From Megascapheus bottae (lineage: Eukaryota > Chordata > Mammalia > Rodentia > Geomyidae): a stretch of DNA of 64,000 nt. This document shows, one piece after another, positions 55,101 to 64,000 of this stretch; the first letter of the stretch is position 1, and every line of letters starts with the position of its first letter. The notes beneath the pieces were generated by a model. That model ran no database searches, was not told the origin of the DNA, and saw nothing but the letters and a program-made list of their open reading frames with translations. The stretch lies in assembly GCA_024803745.1 (NCBI GenBank), contig JANJXV010000013.1, positions 30,422,001-30,486,000 on the forward strand, written 5' to 3'. A program made the position numbers and the translations under genes.

Positions 55101-56898
55101 AAAAGAAAAATGGGAAAAGTCCACATGTACAAGAGTTTAGATTAACTGTCAGTAGAAAATTATTAATGATAGAGGTATTAAACTGATTATGTTAAGAGTA
55201 AAGGAATATGAGTAAATGTCTATTAACATGTAGTTTAATTATCAAATTTTAGCTCTAAAGCTATAAATAATTTTGCAGAGAAGGATACTTTCTTTTAAAC
55301 TTTTAACTATCATGCAGTTAAAAGATATTAAGATCCCAGTGAATAAACATCAAAGCGCATTGCAAAAATTAAGCTTGCTTTATTCTTCACTCAGAAATAA
55401 AACATCAGTCAAAATTTATTCTTTAACAAGAATATATTCCATCATCTTACATGAAGTTGAAAAATATATGTGACTTTCACAAAGGGTCATGGAACTTGGT
55501 GGCTTTATTCAGCTATAGCTGAAGGTCATGGAACGTCTCTTTAAATTATAAAAAAAAAAAGGTTTGTCTCCTCAAGACATTCTTGATGGATAGCCCTGAG
55601 AACTTGGAATTTTCCTGGGAAAAAATTAGTTTTTATCTTTGGCAGCAGGAAAAAAAATAAGGCCAGTAAGCATTCAGGCTTAATGCCAAAGGAAAATTAT
55701 CCATAACTTCAAATTCCCAGCCTTTGAAAATATTTTTTTCTTCATCTAAATGGCAAACTCTCGTCTTATTAAGAGTCTCCAGCCATCTATAAACCTGATT
55801 ATTGGACCACAGGCAAGCCAACTAGAACACCTTCTTTCCATAAACAATTTTACATAAGAGCTTTGGCAGTGATTCTTAATATAAACATACAGTGAATTAT
55901 CTCAGGAAACCTAAAGCCTGAGAATAATTATTCAGGATATGGGGAAAATGAATGGCTACTTCTCTTTACTTACTAATGCAGACAACCAGGTATACTCACT
56001 GATTTATGTATATGATCACACTTAATGATTTGAGCCAAGCCATTGAGCTATGACTATTCATGAGGGAATGGAATCACAGAGATATGGTACTAAATGACAC
56101 AAAACTTTGAAATTATTAGTTGGATTGCATAGTATGAACTTTGATTTAGCAGCACAGTTTAGAAATCAATGTTGATTCAATATATTCTGGTCTACCTACA
56201 ATTAGGTAAAACAGTAGCATGAAACAGAATCCTTTTTCCACTGAAAGATATTGCTTACTACTCTGTAATTCAAAAAATTCTCACTGCTTTCACTGTTGCT
56301 TAGTGGCTTAGACTTAAACAACTAGCTCTTCCCTGTAACACCAAAAATGTCTTTCAGGTTTTAAATTTTTAGTGTGTATTAATTGTATAAAGGTATTCTT
56401 CAGTATGTTTCCACATACACAAATAATGGGATCTGATGAAATTCACTAACTTTCTTATGTTCCTTCCTAAGCTAAATTCTAACAATTTCATTATTTTATT
56501 TTCACAGATGTGTATAAGGTACAAATGACGCTTAAATGGCATTTTAAATTTTACTATGATGCTATGTTTTCTATAGCCTATGAAAATATGGACAAGGTTC
56601 TAAAATGTGGATGAAATTATGTTATGCCCTGCTCAAAAGTTTTCATAACTTTCCTGGTATATTTCGTTTGACTCCATTATTGTCCTAACTTTACTGATTT
56701 AAGTAATTTTACTAATTTTATGTGGTACCCACCTAGAGTGGCCCTGTAAATTCAAACCAAGAAAGGCTTACACTTGCCTTACTCTACTTTTTTTTTTCTT
56801 CATAGAATATGTCCCATACAATGGGAACATACATCCTTTCAGGAAGTCTGACCTGTTCATGTTCACTGGAGCCCATTTCACTCATCATTGCTTGATGC
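52181..56898. other. Long unique AT-rich stretch, no gene supported
   Basis: The longest insertion-free part of the window. No SINE or L1 text seen. Frames of 62-110 codons (for example 54726-55058 minus) lack recognisable domains. A short microsatellite lies at 53699-53741. Confidence 0.45.
53699..53741. repeat. (ATCT)n(ATCG)n microsatellite
   Basis: ctatctatcatctatctatc followed by gatcaatcgatcgatcgatc. The ATCG units keep CpG and GATC sites. Confidence 0.92.
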
Positions 56899-56909
56899 AC
56901 TGTCACTCT

Positions 56910-57108
56910 CTTTTTTGTTTTGTTTTATTTTGTTTGTCAATTCTGAGGCTTGAACTCAAGGCCTGGGCACTGTCCCTGAGCTTCTTTTGCTCAAGGCTAG
57001 CACTATGTCACTTGTAGCTTTTTCTGTTAATATGATACTATGAAATCGAATGCAATGCTTCTTCAATGCTAGGCAAATACTCTACAACTAAATCACATTC
57101 TCAGCCCT
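56910..57108 (-). mobile_element. ID-headed dimeric SINE (IDL-Geo type), decayed
   Basis: aattctgaggcttgaactca, aggcctgggcactgtccctg, gctcaaggctagcactatg, aatgctaggcaaatactctac and tcagccc are in reverse order. Target-site duplication actgtcactct at 56899-56909 and 57109-57119. Confidence 0.88.
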
Positions 57109-57119
57109 ACTGTCACTCT

Positions 57120-57681
57120 TGTCAGGAATAAAATGAGCCCCAAACATGTTTCCTGAATAAGTAAATCATGATTGAAGGAATAAAAAATAAATAAACTCAT
57201 TATGTCACTAAAATGAATAAACCACCCCCTAACACTGCCTTCCTGGTCACATTTCTAATCTTCAATTACTATAGTCACTTAGGTTTTATTAGTTGAGCTC
57301 CAAAGCAGCAATATCTCACCATATATTTGCTTAATTAAAAGAGCTTTCAACATAACGCCTTTTGCAACAACTGAATGCAATATTTGTTTTTTTAAGGAAC
57401 AATAAACAATGCTTAATCTGAATTATGCATCAAGTACACAATTTTTAAAGACATTCTGAACTCAACAGAAAATCAGACTGGGTATTTCACTCATGTGTAC
57501 CTATTTCTCTTGTTTGCTTATATACAGTTAGTTTGTTCAAGAAACTTTAGTTGTAAAATAGTTTGCTCACTTTGAAACATGGCGATCACCACTCAGCAAC
57601 TGATCTCTTGATTTTGTTAAAAATTGTATAGACATTTCTGAAATAAACAAAACTATATTACTTCTTAAAAATAAACCACAT
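57120..57681. other. Unique AT-rich DNA, no feature seen
   Basis: Nothing recognisable. Confidence 0.45.
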
Positions 57682-57866
57682 GGTCAAGAGTTTGGCCTAG
57701 CGGTAGAGTGCTTGTCTAGCATGCACAAAGACCCGGGTTCGATTCCTTGGTACCACATACATAATTTTTAAAAAAAGCCGGAAGAGGCTCAAGTGGTAGA
57801 GCTCAAGCCTTGAGAAAGTCCAAGGACAGTGCTCAGGCCCTGAGCTCAAGCCCAGGACTGGCGCAA
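57682..57866 (+). mobile_element. ID-headed dimeric SINE, best-preserved copy
   Basis: The head contains tttggcctagcggtagagtg (A box) and an intact B box ggttcgattcc. The linker accacatacataattttt is slightly expanded. The right arm ggctcaagtggtagagctca to ctgagctcaagcccagg is nearly unmutated. It is probably the youngest SINE of the window and the one most likely to keep pol III promoter activity. Confidence 0.93.
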
Positions 57867-58882
57867 ATGTCAATTAATCAATCAGTCAATCACATGAGCA
57901 ACTATAGAGAGAAAAACTTGAAAATGATATAGAAATTCAATGAGAGGAAGGAGCTATAATTGCATAAATAGGTGTAAGTATTTTATTTAAACTTAAGGGA
58001 AAATGAACAAAACACATCATAAACAGTTATAGTCAGGGAAATAATGCCAAATCAGCTTCACACTTGGCTTGGATTCTTTATGAAGTTCAAACAAATAAAT
58101 GGGCTTCAATTTTAAAGGGGTAAAGGACAAAAAAGATTCTCATGGAAAACTGTCTCAAGTTGAAATAATATGAAACATTAAACCCGTGAGTTATAATATA
58201 TTGGGTACAAACAGGAAAAACTAAAAAGTTTCATTTAGGACTGTAATAGGAGAGTTGATAATGGCATTGGTTGTGCTTATTCGAATTGAATTCACTTCCC
58301 CCAAATAAAGGTCATCAACTGGTCCAGAAAATAATTATATTCTCATACTAGAATTTACCTTCCATAAAAGCTAAAGATTACTTTGAAATTTTATGTGAAT
58401 TCTAGCCAAAGGGAAGTTAAAAAAGTTATTGTAGTGAAATGGCAATTTTTCTCATTCTAGCTTCTTGCCACACATATTGATGACATCTGAGTTCCTTAAA
58501 TTCAGTCTGTCTACCCAGTGTTCTATGGCACAGAGCCCTCACATTTTAGCACTGGCACATCTGAAATAAAAGTGGGAGAGAGAAAGATTGACTATGATCT
58601 TCCTAAATGTGAAGAATAGTGAAACACATAGGCCTATTTTTTAAATAAAAGGTTGAAGAAATGCAGATCAAAGTAAACTATAATAATTTAAGATATATTA
58701 TAGGTTCTAATACCTACTAAGCCTTTCAATATTTTCATCAAACTTATTATTCAAATATGTATTATCCCTTTTAATTGGAAAAAAATAGTTTGGAAATTCA
58801 TGTGTATGGTTAAAAAAAGAATCTAGGAATAGATGGACCATTCTCTGGGTTGATCATTTGTTTTATGTTTGTTTGTTTGTTT
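57867..58882. other. Unique AT-rich DNA, no feature seen
   Basis: Nothing recognisable. Confidence 0.45.
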
Positions 58883-59095
58883 TGTGGGTCATAGGGCTTG
58901 AACTCTGGGCCTGGGCATCATCCAGAGCTTTTCAGCTCAGAGCTACCACACTATCCCTGGGTGCCACAGCCCCAGTTCCCATTTTCTAGAGATTATTTGG
59001 AGATAAGAGTCTCAGGTTTTTTGTGCCCTGGCTGGCTTTGAATCACAATCCTCAGATCTCACCCTCCTGAGAAGCTAGGATTACAGGTGTGAGCT
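58883..59095 (-). mobile_element. Dimeric SINE, B1-like plus ID-like arm
   Basis: gggcttgaactctgggcctg, gggcatcatccagagctttt, attatttggagataagagtc, tgccctggctggctttgaat, cagatctcaccctcctgaga and aggattacaggtgtgagc are in reverse order. Confidence 0.88.
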
Positions 59096-60234
59096 TAAAG
59101 AGAATGCCCTCTCCCTCTATTGTGCTCTTCTTCCATTTTTCTCATCTCTGTGCTACCTCCTCTTCTATCTCCTTTTCCTCAGTTCTCCTATTGATTCTGA
59201 GTAGTATTTGATATTCACTTTTTCACAACAATGTGCTGTGATTTTAAATTTGATATATTTATCTCACTTAGGCAGACTTATTTGCTGTTTGCCTATAAAT
59301 GAAGCTTCATTAATAATGCTTGTTAAAATTTTCTTCCCAATAATGTTGAGCCTAAAAGTTTATTCAGTTCAAAACATTATCAACTAATATTCGCTGTGTG
59401 ACCTAACATTTCAAGGTACCTGAGAATATTGATGTAGCATGTAAAGTCAACATTCATTCAAGTCAAATTATTTTTTTCCTTGATGAGCCTACCTGCCCAT
59501 TAACAAACATACTTAGTCCTTCAGTAATTCAATACTCTGAATAATGTTACTCTTCAAAATACTTAGTGAGAAAACACCCTTGGCATGTTTCATGATGAGA
59601 CTGAAAGTAACATAGAAATGTTAAGGGAGGCTGATGAAACAATTGGATTACAAACAAAGGAAGTGGTTGCGATTGGAATGTGTAGTATCTATGTATGTCA
59701 TCAGGAATTCTGTGTTTTTTTGCTTCTCTGAGGGACAACATCATCGGAGGAACAATCTGTGAGAAAAGGTTCTTTCACACATTCTTAAAGGGGAAGTCAT
59801 TGAATTGAATAATAAAGCTAAAAATGACTACTCCAGTAGGAAATAACAGTCATTTGAAAAAGTGAAATGAAATTATAAGAGTATAATCAAGGAATCATGG
59901 AATACTTTGAATAATTTATCTCTCTGGGAGAATGACTCAAATATTTATAATGGTTCTGTGAGGTATGGGTGACTATCACTACATAGACTGTGAAATGTTA
60001 ATTGATAGTCAATATATTTGTGACTCCTATTATCCTGCAATAGATATGAAAATATGTTTTTTTACCCAAAAATATTTCTTTCTTACTATGATAACTAGGA
60101 ATGTGAATAATAAATAAATGAATAAAATGTACATTTTCTATCAATTTTTTATTATCTGACTACTGGCATTGCTCACACTTCATACTGATGCTCTGGATGA
60201 AGGTAGTGTCATATATTGAGTTCTGTTTAATACA
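59096..60234. other. Unique AT-rich DNA, no feature seen
   Basis: A pyrimidine-rich patch lies at about 59105-59185. No gene recognised. Confidence 0.45.
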
Positions 60235-60300
60235 CGAGTAAATTTGAAATGTGACTTAACCTCTCTCAGCCTTTCTCTACAGAGGATTTCATTCTGCAAT
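60235..60300 (+). mobile_element. MIR-like core fragment
   Basis: gtgacttaacctctctcagc and ctttctctacagagg resemble the MIR core (gttacttaacctctctgagcctcagtttcc). Short and diverged. Confidence 0.4.
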
Positions 60301-60837
60301 CACTGTGGGACTTAAAATAATTCATTTGAACTCCTTATCTAAAACTTGTTACAGTTAAGCATTCATAATATTCTTACCTGCTTTTGCATTTTCACTTTAA
60401 AGAGATGCTTTCAAATATTAGCAGATGACCTTTTAGAACTCACCCAACTAGTGCGATAACTATCACAGTATTTATAAATAATAATATGTACTTAATATAC
60501 ATATCCACTTTCAGTACTATAAGATGTAGCCAACTTCAAGAGAAAAGAAAAAGTATATAACTGATTCAGTCATGTACAAACTTTTGAAGTACATTACTTT
60601 ATTCTAATTGTTGAATAATTAATTAGAGAATCTATTCAACATCGAACTGAAAGCAGATGTTTTCCTTTCAGGTGCCACTTGACTCAGTATGTCTTGGGTC
60701 ATAAAATAATTAATTTAATAAATTATGAACAAATAGGAAAAATTACATCTGAGATATGAATATTTTCTTTCCGTGGAGATTTCTTCTTGTGAAGCCTTCA
60801 ATGTATTAGAAGCCACTTTAATGAGATTGTCATAAAT
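60301..60837. other. Unique AT-rich DNA, no feature seen
   Basis: Nothing recognisable. Confidence 0.45.
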
Positions 60838-61221
60838 ATTAGAAGATTATTTTTATTGTAATTAATAGAAGGGTTACATTATATTCACCAGATAGAAGGT
60901 GCATTAATTCACATACATTGATACACTTTCTCATGTGTTGGACCCCATTTCCCTCCCGCCATGCCCACCCCTCATCTAGTTTTCCCCTGTTCCCTATCCA
61001 ATTTCAAATAAACAAATACAAATATATCTGATATATCAGGTAACAAAGTCAGATACTGTAACAACATGAGAGATAACATAGTACCTTAAGAACAACAATC
61101 ATTCATTATATGGCTTATGTTTCGATATCCTAGAGATCCTTTCATTTAGCATCCTATTATATGGCCTTTTGTATCAAGGTTTTGCTCTATTGCGAATCCC
61201 TGCTAGGAGGGCCCAAGGTTT

Positions 61222-62904
61222 CTACTGATTATGACAAATGAGGGAAACCATTGAGCCTAAGTTCCTTTGAGTCTGGCTTACATCACTTAATATGATTTTT
61301 TCTAAGTCTTTCCATTTCCTAACAAATGGGGCGATGTCATTCTTTCTGACAGCAGCATAGAATTCCATTGTGTACAAATACCACAACTTGTTGATCCACT
61401 CATCAACTGTGGGACATCTAAGTTGGTTCCATATTTTTGCTATGGTAAATAGTGCTGCAATGAACATCATTGTGCTAGTGGATTTAGTATGTCCTTGTTT
61501 CGGGACAGTTGGGTAAATGCCAAGTAGTGGAATTGCTGGGTCATAGGGGAGCTCTATGTTTAGTCTTTTGAGGCACTGCCACACTGCTTTCCATAGTGGT
61601 TGAACAAGTTTGCACTCCCACCAACAGTGTAGTAGTGATCCCTCTTGACCATATTGCCTCTAGCATCTGTTGTTATTAGTTTTCTTGATCCTGGCCATTC
61701 TAACTGGAGTGAGGTAGAATCTTAGAGTTGTTTTGATTTGCATTTCTTTTATGACCAGAGATGTTGAGCATTTCTTCATGTGTCTATAGGCCATTTTTGT
61801 TTCTTCTTCAGAGAAGACTCTCTTTAAGTCTTTGGCCCATCTTTTAATGGGATGGTTGTTACTTTGGAGATTAGTTTTTGGGGTGATTCAATTTTTTGAG
61901 TTGTTGATATATTTTAGATATGAGGCCTTTGTCTGTTGTATGGTTGGTGAAGATCTTCTCCCATTAGGCTTCCTAATTAATTTACTAGCTATGTCCTTTG
62001 CCATACAAAAGCTCCTCAGTTTAATGCAGTCCCACTTATCCAGCCTTTCTCTGATTTATTGTGATTCTTGGTCCTTACTAAGAAATTTTCGACCTGGGCC
62101 AAGGAGGCCTAGTCTGTCTCCTAATCCTTCTTGTAAAGTCTTTGATCCATTTGGAGTAAATTCTAGTGCAGGGATCCAACTTTAGTTTTCTGCAGGTGCT
62201 TAACCAATTCTGCCAGCACCACTTGTTGAAGAGGCTTTCTTCCATTCTATTTTTTTGACTCCCTTGTCAAAGATTAGGTGGCCATAGGTCTGTGGTTTAA
62301 TATCTGGTCCTCATTTTTATTCCATTGGTCTTCAGGCCTGTTCTTGTGCCAGTACCAAGCTGTTTTATTATAGCTCTGTAATAGATTCTAAAATTTGGTA
62401 TTGAAATTCCTCCTGCGCTGTTCTTTCTGCTAAGAAGTGTTTTTGCTATACGGGGTCTTTTATTATTCCATATGAAATTTTGGATTGCCTCTTCTATTTC
62501 TTTAAAGAATGACATTGGGATATTGATGGGTATTGCGTTGAATTTGTAGATAGCCCTTGGCAAGATTATCATTTTCATGATGTTGATTCTTCCAATCTAG
62601 GAGCATGGGAGGTTTTTCCATTTCCTCAGTTATGCTTTAATTTCCTTTTTCAGGGTTTTAAAGTTTTCATCAAAAAGTCCTTTACATTCTTAGTTAAGCT
62701 AATTCCTAGGTACTTTATTTTCTTTGAGGCTATTGGAAAAGGAGTTACTTTCCTGATTGTTGCCTCATTCCTCTCACTGTTGGTATAGAGGAAGGCAGTT
62801 GATTTTTGAGGGTTAATTTTGTAGCCTGCTACCCTTCCAAAGTTTTGAATCAGCTCAAGGAGCTTGGGAGTGGAATCTATAGGATTCTTTAAATACAGAA
62901 TCAT
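61222..62904 (-). pseudogene. L1-B ORF2, RT to C-terminus, broken
   Basis: Open pieces: 61222-61584 (LPYDPAIPLLGIYP, YTMEFYAAVRKND, normal end SLICHNQ), 62297-62578 ([39 protein letters not shown]) and 62650-62904 ([17 protein letters not shown], just after the FADD motif). The gaps between them carry several small deletions and frame changes. It is not functional. Confidence 0.85.
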
Positions 62905-62946
62905 GTCATCTGCAAAGAGGGAAAGTTTTACTTCCTCTTTCCCTAT

Positions 62947-63907
62947 TAGGCTGGAGTTGTCATCCTCATATCAGATAAAATAGACTTCAGACTAAAATTA
63001 GGGAGAAAAGACAAAGAAGGTTACTACATACTACTAAAGGGATCTTTCCTGCAAGAGGACATAACCATCCTAAATATCTAAACAAGTAATCCCAGAGCTC
63101 CAAACTTCATCAAGCAAACTACTTTCACTGGAACCATATATAGATCGAAGCACAGTGATTGTTGGTGACTTTAACACACCACTCTCACCTATGAACAGAT
63201 CAACCAGGCAAAAACTCAACAGAGAAACCTTAGAATTGAACAACTGTATAGACCAACTAGATCTAACAGACATCTGCAGATTATTCCACCCAGCAACAAC
63301 ACAATATACGTTTTTTTTCAGCAGCACACGGAACATTTTCCAAAATAGACCACATTTTAGGGCATAAAACAAACCTGGGCAGTGTTCAGAAATGCTGAAA
63401 TTATTCCCTGCACTCTCTCAGACCACAAGGGCATCAAATTGGAACTGAACACCCATTTCTACCAATGAAAACCCTGTAACTCATGGAGATTGAACAACAC
63501 ATTGTTGAATCACCAATGGGTCATCGAAGAGATCAGAACAGAAATCCAACGGTTTATGAAATTTAACAAACAGCAGCACACAAAATACCAGCTCCTTTGG
63601 GTCACGGCAAAGGCAGTACTCAGAGGAAAATTTATAGCTCTGAGTGCCTACAATAACAAATTGGAAAAATTGCAAACCAACAATTTAATGTGTCACCGTA
63701 AGCTCCTGGAAAAAGAGCAATAAACCAACCCTAATCCCAGTAGAAGGAAGGAAATTATTAAAATCAAAGCAGAATTAAATGAATTGGAGTCCAAAAAAAA
63801 TAGAAAGAATCAACAAAACAAGGAGTTTTTTCTTTGAAAAAATTAACAAAATTGACAGACCCTTAGCAAATCTTACCAAAAAAAGAAGGGGGCATTGCGA
63901 AATAAAA
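62947..63907 (+). pseudogene. L1-B ORF2 endonuclease to RT start, inverted piece
   Basis: The frame 63155-63367 reads IVGDFNTPLSPMNRSTRQK and LTDICRLFHPATTQYTFF, and the frame 63490-63723 reads [18 protein letters not shown] and [20 protein letters not shown]. This is contiguous ORF2 order in plus sense, opposite to the rest of the element. Confidence 0.85.
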
Positions 63908-63922
63908 TCACATTAGATGATT

Positions 63923-64000
63923 TTTTAACGACTGTTACTTCAAAAGAGTCTACCTGTTGCTCAAGATTTTTCTCATGTTAGAGAGACACAGACACATGAG
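63923..64000. other. Flank of the last L1, no feature seen
   Basis: Too short to classify. Confidence 0.4.

Larger units (their letters stand above)
60849..63911 (-). mobile_element. L1-B with large 5' inversion
   Basis: 60849-62946 is sense on minus: AATAAA tail at the left, 3'UTR, and ORF2 from its stop at 61222 back to the FADD region (62650-62904, then plus 62905-62940). At 62946/62947 the orientation flips: 62947-63907 is plus-sense ORF2 from the endonuclease (GDFN block in the frame 63155-63367) to the start of the RT region. About 0.9 kb of ORF2 between the two pieces is missing. Flanking words attagaagatt (60838-60848) and attagatgatt (63912-63922) are the probable target-site duplication. 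ORF2 is frameshifted throughout. Confidence 0.9.

Noticed and set aside
57682..57760. Possible tRNA gene (intact A and B boxes)
   Set aside because: It is the head of a dimeric SINE found at least seven times here, followed by the standard linker and right arm, and lacks a proper acceptor-stem pairing partner.
1..64000. Endogenous retrovirus or LTR pair
   Set aside because: I looked for long direct repeats with TG...CA ends, a primer-binding site and gag/pol/env text. All reverse-transcriptase text here is LINE-1 (FADD context, Cys-rich tail, AATAAA ends, no LTR).

Overview
The window is mammalian nuclear DNA, AT-rich, intergenic or deeply intronic, with no cellular protein-coding gene, tRNA or rRNA gene that I can support. 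Nearly all recognisable content is retrotransposon-derived. The rodent origin comes from two SINE types. One is an ID-like tRNA-headed dimer (A box tggcctagtgg, B box ggttcgattcc). The other has a 7SL/B1-like left arm (ggtggctcatgcctgtaatcc). Both share the same right arm (ctcaagtggtagag ... ctgagctcaagccc). From memory, the ID-headed dimer resembles the IDL-Geo SINE described in geomyoid rodents (pocket mice, kangaroo rats, pocket gophers). I use that name as a tentative label.

Layout. 1-11063: unique AT-rich DNA with old SINEs, short L1 3' ends and simple repeats. 11064-27987: a nested L1 complex. An old L1 (my label L1-A, minus strand) carries a candidate 3' transduction and was later invaded by a near-full-length younger L1 (L1-B, 14106-21427), a short L1 3'UTR element (S1), a 5'-inverted L1-B inside S1, and another L1-B with a tiny 5' inversion. 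27988-33655: SINEs, an ancient L1 split by a second L1-A copy, a second short L1 3'UTR element (S2) and a GC-rich putative retrocopy itself split by an L1-B 3' end. 33690-45190: mostly unique DNA with L1 3' ends and one 1.1-kb L1-B copy. 45190-47376: a SINE cluster including a head-on ID-type pair, then a 346-bp homopurine tract. 47377-60837: long stretches of unique DNA with few insertions. 60849-63911: a 3-kb L1-B copy with a 5' inversion.

Function. No gene network is present. The L1 ORF1 (coiled coil, RRM, CTD) and ORF2 (endonuclease, reverse transcriptase, Cys-rich tail) would have worked together in cis to copy L1 and in trans to copy the SINEs, but every ORF here is broken. What can be read is history: target-site duplications (TSDs), inversions, transduction and nesting give a relative order of insertion. 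L1-A, L1-B and L1-C are my own labels for groups recognised by sequence similarity within this window, not database names.
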